Source of the DNA: Arthrobacter sp.
GTDB taxonomy: Bacteria > Actinomycetota > Actinomycetes > Actinomycetales > Micrococcaceae
DNA: 64,000 bases
Assembly: GCF_031179385.1 (NCBI RefSeq)
Contig: NZ_JAPSHV010000001.1
Span: 1 to 64,000 of the forward strand
Reading direction: 5' to 3'
The translations under genes and the position numbers were made by a program. Positions 8,683 to 16,905 of this stretch are shown here, piece after piece. Below the pieces are notes generated by a model. The model was not told where the DNA came from and made no database searches. It worked only from the letters and a program-made list of their open reading frames with translations. The stretch's first letter is position 1. Each line of letters opens with the position of its first letter.

Positions 8683-9689
8683 ACGGCGGAAACGGCAGCC
8701 TCGGCGCAGCGCAGCAGGAAAGCGGCGCCCGCGTCGTCGTGGATGAGGTCACCCTCGGTGAGGACGGGGTAGGGCTTCTCCGGAATGCCGTCGGCGGGCC
8801 GGACGTCCACATGGGCGACGCTGTAGCCGTGCTCGTGCAGGTAGTCCGCCATGGCGTAGTCGGTGCGTGAATCGCCCACGGTGCGCCAGACATGCGGAAC
8901 AGCGCCGTCGATCAGGGTGAGGGCGCGCTCCGCGCCGAGGTCCTTGCCGACGCGCACCGATTCAATGTCCGTGGAAATGATGGTGGGGTCCACCCGGTAG
9001 TCGACGCTGTCGTCGCTGTCCGGAAGGTGGTGCGCCAGGCGGCACACGCCCATGTCGAAGTGCTGCATGATCTCAAGGACCGCGGCGTCGAACGGTCCCT
9101 GACGGTCGAGGTAGTCCTCGTTCTCCACATCGAGGCGCTGCTCGATTGACACCATGGCGCGCTTGGTCTCGTCAAAGAACATGTGGTCAGCGAACTTCTG
9201 CTCCACCAGCGTCCGCACCTCGTTCCCGAACTCCTGGGGCAGGGCCAGAGTCTGGTCGACCTGGACGGGCGTGGGGCCGTCGGAGTCGAAACTGAACCAG
9301 GTGGCGCCCTTCTCACAGATGGCGTGGAACCTGACGCCCTCCGGGATGCCCGCAGCCAGCATCGGCTTCATGACCTCTTCGCGGATGAAGTCATCAGACC
9401 GGCCCGTGTTGAAGATGACCGGCCAGCCGGCTGCCGCGAGGCGGATGAGGGCGTCGATGATCTCGAACCGGACGCTGCGCGAGACGGGGCTCGCAACCGG
9501 CCCGTCGACGTCGAGCAGCAGGCCCATAGGCGTGGGCATGGACGCGGAAGGAGGCACCGAAGAAGTCACTGCCCCAGTATCCGCGGAACCGGGGAAGGCA
9601 GCGAAATCCATGACGGCGAAATCGCCGGAACTGCTCGAGCAGGGTTTCTCCAAGGTCCTGGTCGGAAGATTGAAGCCTGCAGCATCCAT
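8679..9689 (-). CDS. HAD-superfamily hydrolase
   Basis: HAD motif I is GLLLDVDGPVASP, motif II is in FNTGRSDDF, and the C-terminal motif is VGDSRTDYAMADYLHEHG. The layout resembles sucrose/trehalose-phosphatase-like (type IIB) HADs, but the substrate is not evident. The ORF is 336 aa from 9689; family-like sequence begins near MPTPMGLLLD (about residue 51), and none of the candidate starts has a clear Shine-Dalgarno, so the true N terminus may be 26-50 residues further in. It ends at a CTAG shared with gpx. Confidence 0.8.
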   Translation of the reverse strand: MDAAGFNLPTRTLEKPCSSSSGDFAVMDFAAFPGSADTGAVTSSVPPSASMPTPMGLLLDVDGPVASPVSRSVRFEIIDALIRLAAAGWPVIFNTGRSDDFIREEVMKPMLAAGIPEGVRFHAICEKGATWFSFDSDGPTPVQVDQTLALPQEFGNEVRTLVEQKFADHMFFDETKRAMVSIEQRLDVENEDYLDRQGPFDAAVLEIMQHFDMGVCRLAHHLPDSDDSVDYRVDPTIISTDIESVRVGKDLGAERALTLIDGAVPHVWRTVGDSRTDYAMADYLHEHGYSVAHVDVRPADGIPEKPYPVLTEGDLIHDDAGAAFLLRCAEAAVSAV

Positions 9690-9709
9690 GCACGTATTAA
9701 GGGCGAGTA

Positions 9710-10342
9710 ATGGCGATTGAAAAAATCGCGCTGGCCGAGCAGGGTGCGGCTGACCTGATGCCTGGGGAGGCAGCCGACTATCCCACCGGACTTACGCGGA
9801 GAGTTTTTGGCATTCTGATAGGCACCGGTGCTCTGGGCACCGCTGCGGGCTGGGGGATAGTCTCCGCCGCCGGTGGCACCGAGGAGGTTCCGACGTCGTT
9901 CGGGTCCGTCCGGATTGCAGCGGCTGAGCGGCAGGCACGGCTGGTAGGCGGGGTCGGAGGGCACGCAGCCGGTGGCCACTCCTCGAGCGGAGCCGCTCCG
10001 CCCGGCGCGGGGTCCCAACCGTTCAATCACACCTGGGGCGAACATCTCGCCGTCGAGCTGGACGTGCGCAACACCTCCGAGCGGAACGTCTTGTTCGCTC
10101 CCGGGCAGCTGCGCCTCGTGGTGACAAAGACGACGACGGTCACTAACCGGGCCGCCGACGTATCCAAGATCCTGCTGACTCCCGGTTCCCAACGCAGCCT
10201 GTGGATCAGCTTCCTGGTTCCAACCGGCGCCGCGGGTCTCGCAGCCCAGTTCACGGATCCCTGGGGCGGTCCGGCGCCGCTGGTGCTGGCCCTTCCCCGT
10301 ATTTCCCTTCGACCAGGCTCCCTGGAGGATCATCATGGCTGA
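9710..10342 (+). CDS. Small Tat-signal protein, first gene of the multicopper oxidase operon
   Basis: This 210-aa protein has an intact twin-arginine motif (TRRVFGILIGTG, residues 29-40) and a hydrophobic stretch, so it is either Tat-exported or Tat-anchored. A Gly/His linker (GGHAAGGHSSSG) follows. The rest (about 105-205) looks like one beta-sandwich (HLAVELDVRNTSERNVLFAPGQ...). I recognise no named family. It overlaps the next gene by 8 nt (GAG GAT CAT CAT GGC TGA), and the next gene's GGAGG is inside this ORF, so translation is coupled. A role as escort, assembly factor or third subunit of the downstream oxidases is inferred only from context. Confidence 0.75.
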   Translation: MAIEKIALAEQGAADLMPGEAADYPTGLTRRVFGILIGTGALGTAAGWGIVSAAGGTEEVPTSFGSVRIAAAERQARLVGGVGGHAAGGHSSSGAAPPGAGSQPFNHTWGEHLAVELDVRNTSERNVLFAPGQLRLVVTKTTTVTNRAADVSKILLTPGSQRSLWISFLVPTGAAGLAAQFTDPWGGPAPLVLALPRISLRPGSLEDHHG

Positions 10343-11723
10343 GCAGTTGCCTCCTGACATACTTGCCCGGGCGGACCTCCTCAAGCTCGGAGCAGCGGCC
10401 GGACTGGGCTTTGCAGCGCTGCCGCTGGTTCAGCCTGCCGCGCCCAGGCACCGAGTTGCCCGCACACCCGTCCCGCTGGCCCTAGCGCCGATCCCCGGCG
10501 TCCTGGACGTCTACATCAACGATGGCTATCTCAAGATGGTCGACGACACCCTCGTCTACCATCGCGGATTCGGCAGCCGGCCCACGGACATTGACGACGC
10601 GAGTCCCAGCCTCACCATGGACCCGACGATCATCACGGTGGGGGGCGATGTGATCCCCAGCCGTACCTACCCGTTGGAGAGGCCGCTCCCGCCGCGTGGC
10701 ACCCCGACTCCGGTGGGTCCGGACCCGGCCAACCCCGGGCAGTACTTCATCCGGCGGAACTACTGGGCGAGTTACTTCCCCCAACGCACCATCATCGCGG
10801 AGTTGGGAAGCACGGTTCGGATGCGGGTGCAGAACCGGCTGAACAAGCCGCACACCCTGACGGTCTTTGGAGCGGCACCCGGTGGTGCGGACTACACCAC
10901 CGGCGCTATCGGCCCCGATGCAGTGGCCATGATCGAATTCCCCTGTCCGCCCCCGGGTACGTACATCTTCGCTGATCCTACGAATGCGCCGGTCGAACGC
11001 GTGCTCGGACTCTTTGGGGTGCTTGTAGTGATGGACCCGGAGCACCAGTGGGACATCGCGGCGGACCGCGCAACCTTTGAGCGTCAGTGGCTGTGGATTT
11101 CCCACGCGGTGGAACCCCGCTGGGCGTCCATGGAGGCCGCGGGCCAGACCGTGAATGCCGCACAGACCAGGGCCGTACCGCGGTATTTCACCCTCAACGG
11201 GCGCAGCGGATTCGAGTCCCTCGGGATCACGTTCGACGAGGCCGTCAACCTTGCCACCGAGGAGGAAACCCTGATCTCCGGATATCCCCGACAGCTGGAC
11301 GTCCGTCAGTTCGGAGAGGGCACGGAAGCGGGCACGCTCAGAGGCGGACAACTGGTGCGGCTGGTCAATCCCGGAATCGTCTTCCACCAGATGCACTTCC
11401 ACGGCAACCACGTCTGGGTGGTCCGCCGAAACGGCGTGGACTGGCCGCGGCACGAGGGCTTCGTTGATGCAGACGGTCACGTGGTCCTGCAGCAGTGGGA
11501 GGACGTCGTCGAACTCGAACCCATGGACCGCAAAGACATCATTATCCCCATCAAGCGGCCGCCGGACGCCATTGATCCCGTGTGGTTCGCGCGTACCGGT
11601 GACTGGGTCTACCCCATGCACTGTCACGCCGAACCGTCCCAGACTGCTGCGGGCGGAATGTATCCGGGCGGTCTAGTTGCCCACTGGACCCTGAAGGGTC
11701 CCAACCCAGGAGGCAATCAGTGA
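10335..11723 (+). CDS. Multicopper oxidase-like protein A (copper motifs III/IV kept, I/II lost)
   Basis: The 462-aa protein has cupredoxin domains. The C-terminal copper motifs are present: HQMHFHGNH (351-359, motif III) and MHCHAEPSQTAAGGM (428-442, motif IV). The N-terminal counterparts are degenerate: where HWHG is expected it reads PHTLTVFG (172-179), and where YHSH is expected it reads GTYIFADP (208-215). In motif IV the usual second type-1 His after HCH is replaced (AEPS). The leader LARADLLKLGAAAGLG looks like a Tat signal that has lost its twin arginine. GGAGG-N6-ATG is inside the preceding gene. It probably works with the next protein. Confidence 0.85.
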   Translation: MAEQLPPDILARADLLKLGAAAGLGFAALPLVQPAAPRHRVARTPVPLALAPIPGVLDVYINDGYLKMVDDTLVYHRGFGSRPTDIDDASPSLTMDPTIITVGGDVIPSRTYPLERPLPPRGTPTPVGPDPANPGQYFIRRNYWASYFPQRTIIAELGSTVRMRVQNRLNKPHTLTVFGAAPGGADYTTGAIGPDAVAMIEFPCPPPGTYIFADPTNAPVERVLGLFGVLVVMDPEHQWDIAADRATFERQWLWISHAVEPRWASMEAAGQTVNAAQTRAVPRYFTLNGRSGFESLGITFDEAVNLATEEETLISGYPRQLDVRQFGEGTEAGTLRGGQLVRLVNPGIVFHQMHFHGNHVWVVRRNGVDWPRHEGFVDADGHVVLQQWEDVVELEPMDRKDIIIPIKRPPDAIDPVWFARTGDWVYPMHCHAEPSQTAAGGMYPGGLVAHWTLKGPNPGGNQ

Positions 11724-13219
11724 GTATCTTCAGCCGTAAGCGCTCGGTTCGCACGACCGAGAAACTGCAGAAGCTGGCCGAGCGCCGTCGTCGGGAGGAA
11801 GAACGACGGCGTCAGGAGGAGGCGCGCAAAGCCAAGCGGACGCGTAAACCGACAGCATCGCCCAAGCCGACAGCGACGGTGAAGCCCTCCGTGAAGCCGA
11901 GCGCGAGCGCCAAGCCTTCGGCATCTGCTTCAGCGAAGCCGACCGCGTCCGCAACAGCGACCGCAACCTCTACGGCGACCGCTACGGCGACCGAGACCGC
12001 GAGCGCTACTGCGACCGCTACAGCGACCGAAACCGCGACTGCCAGCGCTTCCGCGACTCCCTCGGCGACCGCTGTACCGACGGAGGCGCCTGACCCCGTC
12101 GTCGTACCGGAACCCCAACTGCACCACCGGTTCCAGAGCCAGGTGGACTTCAGCTCCGACCAGCTGGAGGTCTCCAACCCGGTGACGGAGTTCCTCCAGA
12201 CGGCTGCCGTCTCTGTTGACTTCGATTTTCACAGCCGCGACCTCGTCCTGGACGACGGCGCCGAATTCGAGATGTGGAGTTTCGAGGATGACCGGTTCGA
12301 GCGCGGGTTCCCCGGGCCTACGCTCAGGGTTCAGGAGGGGAAGATCTTCCACGCCACCGTCCATCCGAGCAAGGGCCCCCACACCATCCACTGGCATGGC
12401 ATGGAACCCGACCCCCGGAACGACGGCGTGGGCCACACCTCCTTCGAGGTCGACGGGCAATACACCTACCAGATGCAGCCGGAAGCAGGCCGTCCCGGTG
12501 ACCCCAACTATGGCGCCGCGGGGACGTACTTCTACCACTGCCACGTCAACACGCCGCTGCACGTCCAGATGGGCATGTTCGGCCCGCTGGTCATCGACCC
12601 CGTGGTCCACCCGGATTACCCCGTCAGTCCCGGCGCCCGCCGGGCGTTTGTGGACGGACCGGAGTACGACATTGATACAGAAGCGCTGTTCGCTCCCTAC
12701 TGCCTGGACCCGCGCTGGCATGAAATGAACCATGCTGACGGGCTCTCAGGCGAGGACGCAGGCCTCAACCGGTTCGAGCCGCGCCACTTCTACCTCCTGG
12801 GTGGTGAACTGGCCCGGCGCCCCGCAGGCAAGGAGATCGTCTGGAGTCTGTCCAGGCTTCGCGCCAACGTGGTGGGCGGTCCCAAGAAGCCGACTTTGTT
12901 GCGGACGGTGAACGCGAACTATCTGCCCAATCTGGTGACGTTTACCGACGCCGGAGGAGCGGAGGTGCCGATTGCCGAAATCATCTCGCATGACGGACGC
13001 CCCTTCCGGGACACCTCGGTGCCCAACGCGCCGGCTCCACCCTGCAGGGACGCAGAGTACCCGCTGACTACAAGCAGGCTCGCCTACGGGGCAGCTGAAC
13101 GCTATGACATGCTCCTTCTACCGCCCGCACCCGGCAGGTACTACCTGAACGTCCAGTGGGAAGACTGGATCACCGGCGCCGTGATCGCAAAACGAAGTGT
13201 GCCGATCGATGCGGCCTGA
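11720..13219 (+). CDS. Multicopper oxidase-like protein B (copper motifs I/II only)
   Basis: The start is GTG overlapping the previous stop (GTGA), with GGAGG-N6 upstream. Residues 1-45 are highly charged (ERRRREEERRRQEEARK), residues 44-120 are a Lys/Pro then Ala/Thr/Ser low-complexity linker, and the folded part begins near 135. Motif I HTIHWHG (221-227) and YFYHCHVNTPLHVQMGM (271-286) are intact; the latter has an HCH...H...M pattern as in two-domain oxidases with a type 1 site in domain 1. The C-terminal domain has no HxH-type motif. There is no recognisable signal peptide. Copper motifs are thus complementary to those of protein A. Confidence 0.85.
   Translation: MSIFSRKRSVRTTEKLQKLAERRRREEERRRQEEARKAKRTRKPTASPKPTATVKPSVKPSASAKPSASASAKPTASATATATSTATATATETASATATATATETATASASATPSATAVPTEAPDPVVVPEPQLHHRFQSQVDFSSDQLEVSNPVTEFLQTAAVSVDFDFHSRDLVLDDGAEFEMWSFEDDRFERGFPGPTLRVQEGKIFHATVHPSKGPHTIHWHGMEPDPRNDGVGHTSFEVDGQYTYQMQPEAGRPGDPNYGAAGTYFYHCHVNTPLHVQMGMFGPLVIDPVVHPDYPVSPGARRAFVDGPEYDIDTEALFAPYCLDPRWHEMNHADGLSGEDAGLNRFEPRHFYLLGGELARRPAGKEIVWSLSRLRANVVGGPKKPTLLRTVNANYLPNLVTFTDAGGAEVPIAEIISHDGRPFRDTSVPNAPAPPCRDAEYPLTTSRLAYGAAERYDMLLLPPAPGRYYLNVQWEDWITGAVIAKRSVPIDAA
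11850..12090. repeat. Low-complexity coding repeat (Ala/Thr/Ser/Pro linker)
   Basis: Short imperfect direct repeats (core GCGACCGCTACGGCGACCG) encode an A/T/S-rich linker of about 75 residues in multicopper oxidase B, likely a flexible wall- or surface-spanning segment. Confidence 0.6.
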
Positions 13220-13319
13220 TCGGGAACGGTTCCTCCAGCCGAGCGCTTGAAGCTATAACCATTTGGCGACGACGGCCGCGCCGCCGTGCCGTCACATTCC
13301 CTTGCGGCGATATCTTGCC

Positions 13320-13325
13320 TAGGCT
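13320..13325 (+). promoter_or_regulatory. -10 box (TAGGCT) of leaderless gene
   Basis: TAGGCT, then 6 nt, then GTG at 13332; no Shine-Dalgarno is present. Confidence 0.5.
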
Positions 13326-13331
13326 GTATTG

Positions 13332-13631
13332 GTGATCTTCAAAGCAGTGAGCGATGGACGCCCCTACCCCGACCATGGACACGTGACGCCCAAGGACTGG
13401 GCAAACGTGGCCCCACGCCAGGTTCGGCTGGACGAGCTCGTCACAACCAAGACCACCCTCGACCTTGAGGCGCTGCTGGCGGAAGACTCCACATTCTTCG
13501 GCGATCTGTTCCCGCACGTGGTGCAGTGGAACGACACGCTCTACCTTGAGGATGGCCTGCACCGCGCGGTTCGCACCGCGCTGCACCAGCGAACCATCCT
13601 GCACGCCCGCGTTCTGGTTATCGATGGCTAG
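13332..13631 (+). CDS. Conserved actinobacterial protein, ParB/sulfiredoxin-fold-like
   Basis: The 99-aa product begins MIFKAVSDGRPYPDHG. Its middle and end (VRLDELVTTKTTLDLEAL...YLEDGLHRAVRTALHQ) have the layout of the ParB/sulfiredoxin fold, in which VDGHHR-like segments bind nucleotide; here it reads LEDGLHR. I do not know its function. GTG is chosen over the TTG one codon upstream because a TAGGCT -10 lies 6 nt before it (leaderless start). Its stop overlaps the next ORF by 8 nt, so the two are coupled. Confidence 0.75.
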   Translation: MIFKAVSDGRPYPDHGHVTPKDWANVAPRQVRLDELVTTKTTLDLEALLAEDSTFFGDLFPHVVQWNDTLYLEDGLHRAVRTALHQRTILHARVLVIDG

Positions 13632-14298
13632 AACGCCCAAGCGGAAGCCCGTCCGGTCCAAGAGGAACCCGATCGAGTGGCACGGACACCGCATTGTTAC
13701 TGAAAACGACCTCGAAACGGTTTTCGCAGACGACGGCAACGTAGAGCGCCCGCACATCTACATGCGCAGGCTGCGCCACGGCATCGTTCTGGTGTTGCTC
13801 GTAGCGCTACTGGCCGCAGCAGTGTTCTTCGCGCTCGCCCTGGCGCGGGGAGACATCAAGCTCCCGGTGCCGGAGGCAACGCCCACCCCCGTCAGCGCCT
13901 GCCCCCTCGGGCCGTTCGACCTCGTCGATCCGGCGACGGTGACTGTGAACATCCTCAACAGCACCAGCATCGCCGGGCTCGCCGGTAATGCATCGGCGGC
14001 ACTGGAGGAACGCGGATTTGTCCTGGGCACCATCGGAAACCGCTCGGTCGCCCAGACCAACATGACCGCCATCATCGTGTCCGGGCCGGACGGGCACGCA
14101 CAGGCATTTACCCTGCAGCGCATCATCCCCGAGACGGTCTACGTCGAGGACGAACGCCCCGACGCTACGGTCGACGTCGTCCTTGGCTCTGAGTTCGAAT
14201 CGCTGGTGCCGGCGGAGGAAGTAAACGCGGAACCGGGTGGGCTCACGTGTGAGCTCGCCTCAACGGCCAGCGCCACGCCGTCGCCGTCCGCTCCCTGA
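13624..14298 (+). CDS. LytR C-terminal-domain membrane protein
   Basis: The 224-aa product has a basic cytosolic N terminus, one transmembrane helix (HGIVLVLLVALLAAAVFFALALA, about residues 49-71) and an extracellular LytR_C domain (TVTVNILNSTSIAGLAGNAS...). Stand-alone LytR_C proteins are common in actinobacteria; the domain also ends LytR-CpsA-Psr cell-wall ligases, so a cell-envelope role is likely, though no catalytic domain is present. The ATG at 13624 is inside the end of the preceding gene; the longer ORF in the track is a frame extension through that gene. Confidence 0.85.
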   Translation: MARTPKRKPVRSKRNPIEWHGHRIVTENDLETVFADDGNVERPHIYMRRLRHGIVLVLLVALLAAAVFFALALARGDIKLPVPEATPTPVSACPLGPFDLVDPATVTVNILNSTSIAGLAGNASAALEERGFVLGTIGNRSVAQTNMTAIIVSGPDGHAQAFTLQRIIPETVYVEDERPDATVDVVLGSEFESLVPAEEVNAEPGGLTCELASTASATPSPSAP

Positions 14299-14336
14299 CG
14301 AACGCAGGCAAAAGAACGACGACGGCGACGGGCCGG

Positions 14337-15032
14337 CTAACAGCCGTCCGGTCCGCAGGCCTCGCCGTCGGGGGTTGCCGACATGGGGATCAGCGGGTGG
14401 CTTTCCTGCCAGGCCTGATCCAGCGCCTGTCGGAATAGTTCGGCGGGTTGCGCTCCGGAGATGCCGTACTTCCGGTCGATCACGAAGAATGGGACGCCGC
14501 TGATGCCCAGTGTCCGAGCCTCGTTGATCTCGTGCCGCACGTCCTCCGCGAATCCGTCGCCGGCGATGGTTTCGCGCACCGACTGCTCATCGATCCCCAA
14601 TTCCTTGCCGAGCATCACGAGGACTTCCACGTCCGAGGTGTCGAGCCCCTGCTCGAAGTGCGCCGAAAGAATCACTTCCTTGGCGTCGTTGCCCTTCCCG
14701 AGCGACTTGGCGAGGTGCAGGAACCGGTGCGCAGTGAAGCTGTTGCCGACCACGACGGCGTCGAAATCAAAGTTCACGCCGACGTCGGCCGCTGATGAGG
14801 TGAGCTGGTTCCACATCTGACGGACCTGCTCGGGTGCGATGCCCTTGCGCTCGGACAGGTACTGCTGCTCGGTGCCCTCATAGTGCTCGGGGAGACTGGG
14901 GTCCAACTGAAAGCTCTTCCACGTCACGTCGACGCTGTCCCGGTGCGGGAAATCGGCCAGGGCCTTCTCGAAGCGGCGCTTGCCCACAAAGCACCAGGGG
15001 CATTTCACATCGGACCAGATTTCAATATGCAT
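14337..15032 (-). CDS. DsbA-family (FrnE-like) oxidoreductase
   Basis: The 231-aa product begins MHIEIWSDVKCPWCFVGKRR, with the thioredoxin-fold active site CPWC near residue 12, a helical insertion, and the cis-Pro region GISGVPFFVIDRKYGISGAQP. There is no signal peptide, so it is cytosolic, as in FrnE and 2-hydroxychromene isomerase-like relatives. FrnE proteins act as disulfide oxidoreductases in stress responses. It ends with a Cys-containing tail (CGPDGC). The start at 15032 is fixed by homology; the upstream extension to 15383 lacks support and no clear Shine-Dalgarno was seen. Confidence 0.87.
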   Translation of the reverse strand: MHIEIWSDVKCPWCFVGKRRFEKALADFPHRDSVDVTWKSFQLDPSLPEHYEGTEQQYLSERKGIAPEQVRQMWNQLTSSAADVGVNFDFDAVVVGNSFTAHRFLHLAKSLGKGNDAKEVILSAHFEQGLDTSDVEVLVMLGKELGIDEQSVRETIAGDGFAEDVRHEINEARTLGISGVPFFVIDRKYGISGAQPAELFRQALDQAWQESHPLIPMSATPDGEACGPDGC

Positions 15033-15174
15033 ACCGTGGGCAACGGAACGACGGCGGTGCGCATTCCCGCTCACCGCCGTCATTTGCCTCACGTGTCCCA
15101 GCCCGCTCCGAGTCGGCAGAACACTCCCCGTTTGCACCCTCTTGGGGGCCCGTCCTGCCAAGGGAACGTGAAGA

Positions 15175-16791
15175 TTACCGCTGCAGGGCCGGTGCCGGAG
15201 CCTGCCTCGCGCAGAGGTGCCGGGTGTAGGCGGGCAGGGTGAGGAACTCAGGGAAGTCGTCACCGAGAGCCACCTTCTCGAACAGCCGGCGGGCGTCGTC
15301 GAACCGGTCATCATCGAAGCGTGGGAGCCGCTCGAACTCCTCCTCCAGCAGCTGCGAAACCCACTCCAGGGTGACGATTTCACCGGTGTCGGTCACGGCC
15401 TGGGCATGTACCCACTGCCAGATCTGCGATCGGGAGATTTCCGCGGTGGCGGCATCCTCCATCAGGTTCTTCAGCGTCACAGCACCGTTCCCGCGCAGCC
15501 AGGCCTCGAGGTAGCGGACTCCGACCTCCAGATTGGTGCGGATACCCGCTTCCGTAATGAGCCCCTGGGTGCCGGTGAGGTCGATCAGTGCGCGGTCATC
15601 GGGCACGACGTCGGTGCGTTGCCGGTCGAGCTGGTGGGGCAACTCGCCGAGCACGACGTCAAAGACAGCGCGGGCAACCGGAACCAGGTCCGGATGGGCT
15701 ACCCATGAGCCGTCGAAACCGTCGCCGGCCTCACGCACCTTGTCCGTGTGGACCTTCTCGAGCGCGACGGCGTTGACCGCCTCATCGCGACGGCTCGGTA
15801 TAAATGCCGACATGCCTCCGATCGCATGCGCACCCCGTCGGTGACAGGTGCGTACCAACTGCTCGGTGTAGGCGCGCATGAACGGCGCGGTCATGGTGAC
15901 CATGGTGCGGTCCGGCAGGACAAACCGGGGGCCGCGCAGCCTGAAGTTCTTGATGATCGAGAAGATGTAGTCCCATCGGCCCGCGTTCAACCCCGAGGAG
16001 TGTTCGCGCAGTTCGTAGAGGATTTCGTCCATCTCGAATGCCGCCGTGATCGTCTCAATCAGGACGGTGGCGCGGATGGTCCCGCGGGGAATGCCGAGCA
16101 GTTGCTGGGCGCGGACGAACACGTCGTTCCACAACCGCGCTTCGAGGTGGTTTTCGAGCTTGGGGAGGTAGAAGTACGGCCCCCGGCCCTGATCAATGAG
16201 CGTCCGCGCGTTGTGGAAGAAATGCAGGCCGAAGTCCGCGATGCCGCCGGAGAGTGGTTCGCCCTCAATCAGGATGTGCTGCTCGGGCAGGTGCCACCCG
16301 CGAGGACGCACGACGACGGTGGGGAGCGTCTCTCCGAGCCGGTACTCCTTGCCCTCCTCGGTGGTGAAGTCGATTCTGCGCCGCAGGGCGTCGTGGAGGT
16401 TCAACTGGCCGTTGATGACATTGGGCCAGGTGGGAGTCAACGAATCCTCGAGATCCGCCAGCCAGACGTTCGCCCCGGAGTTCAGGGCGTTGACAGTCAT
16501 CTTGCGGTCCACAGGGCCGGTGATTTCCACCCGCCGGTCCTCCAGACCGGGAGCCGGCGGCGCGACCTTCCAGCCGTCGTCGTTCCTGATGTGTGCGGTG
16601 TGGGGAAGGAAGCGGGGATCCTCGCCCTGGGCAATGCGGCTGCGTGCTTCGCGGCGGCGCTGCAGCAGCTCCTGACGGCGCGGTTCTGCGAAGTCATGCA
16701 GTTCACGGAGGAAGTCCAGCGCTTCGGCGGTAAGGATTTCATCCTGGCGGGGGATCGGTGGGGCGGTCAGTGTGATGCCGGTGGTGTTCAT
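15175..16791 (-). CDS. aceB: Malate synthase A
   Basis: Condenses glyoxylate and acetyl-CoA to malate, the second step of the glyoxylate bypass. The 538-aa product matches the plant/E. coli-type MSA: NSGANVWLADLEDSLTPTW with the metal and catalytic Asp/Glu region, VVRPRGWHLPE, and the signature HSSGLNAGRWDYIFS. The ATG at 16791 follows AGGAG at 9 nt; the upstream 30 residues of the longer ORF are not family-like. It lies downstream of aceA on the same strand, with a long inverted repeat between them. Confidence 0.95.
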   Translation of the reverse strand: MNTTGITLTAPPIPRQDEILTAEALDFLRELHDFAEPRRQELLQRRREARSRIAQGEDPRFLPHTAHIRNDDGWKVAPPAPGLEDRRVEITGPVDRKMTVNALNSGANVWLADLEDSLTPTWPNVINGQLNLHDALRRRIDFTTEEGKEYRLGETLPTVVVRPRGWHLPEQHILIEGEPLSGGIADFGLHFFHNARTLIDQGRGPYFYLPKLENHLEARLWNDVFVRAQQLLGIPRGTIRATVLIETITAAFEMDEILYELREHSSGLNAGRWDYIFSIIKNFRLRGPRFVLPDRTMVTMTAPFMRAYTEQLVRTCHRRGAHAIGGMSAFIPSRRDEAVNAVALEKVHTDKVREAGDGFDGSWVAHPDLVPVARAVFDVVLGELPHQLDRQRTDVVPDDRALIDLTGTQGLITEAGIRTNLEVGVRYLEAWLRGNGAVTLKNLMEDAATAEISRSQIWQWVHAQAVTDTGEIVTLEWVSQLLEEEFERLPRFDDDRFDDARRLFEKVALGDDFPEFLTLPAYTRHLCARQAPAPALQR

Positions 16792-16817
16792 GGTGATGCT
16801 CCTGGCTGAATGTCCAG

Positions 16818-16877
16818 ATCGAGTGGGCAGAAATGACCGCAGCGGGGCGCCTGGCTGGTCCTCAGCGCCCACTCGAT
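16818..16877 (-). terminator. Inverted repeat between aceA and aceB
   Basis: ATCGAGTGGGC (16818-16828) and GCCCACTCGAT (16867-16877) form a perfect 11-bp stem around a 38-nt GC-rich loop. It may terminate aceA or process/attenuate the aceA-aceB transcript. Confidence 0.55.
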
Positions 16878-16905
16878 GCAAAGGGAAAGGGAGGGGGAGG
16901 AGGGT

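Noticed and set aside
10335-10430. Tat signal on multicopper oxidase A
   Set aside because: The hydrophobic part fits, but the twin arginine is missing (LARADLLKLG), so I do not call it an intact Tat signal.
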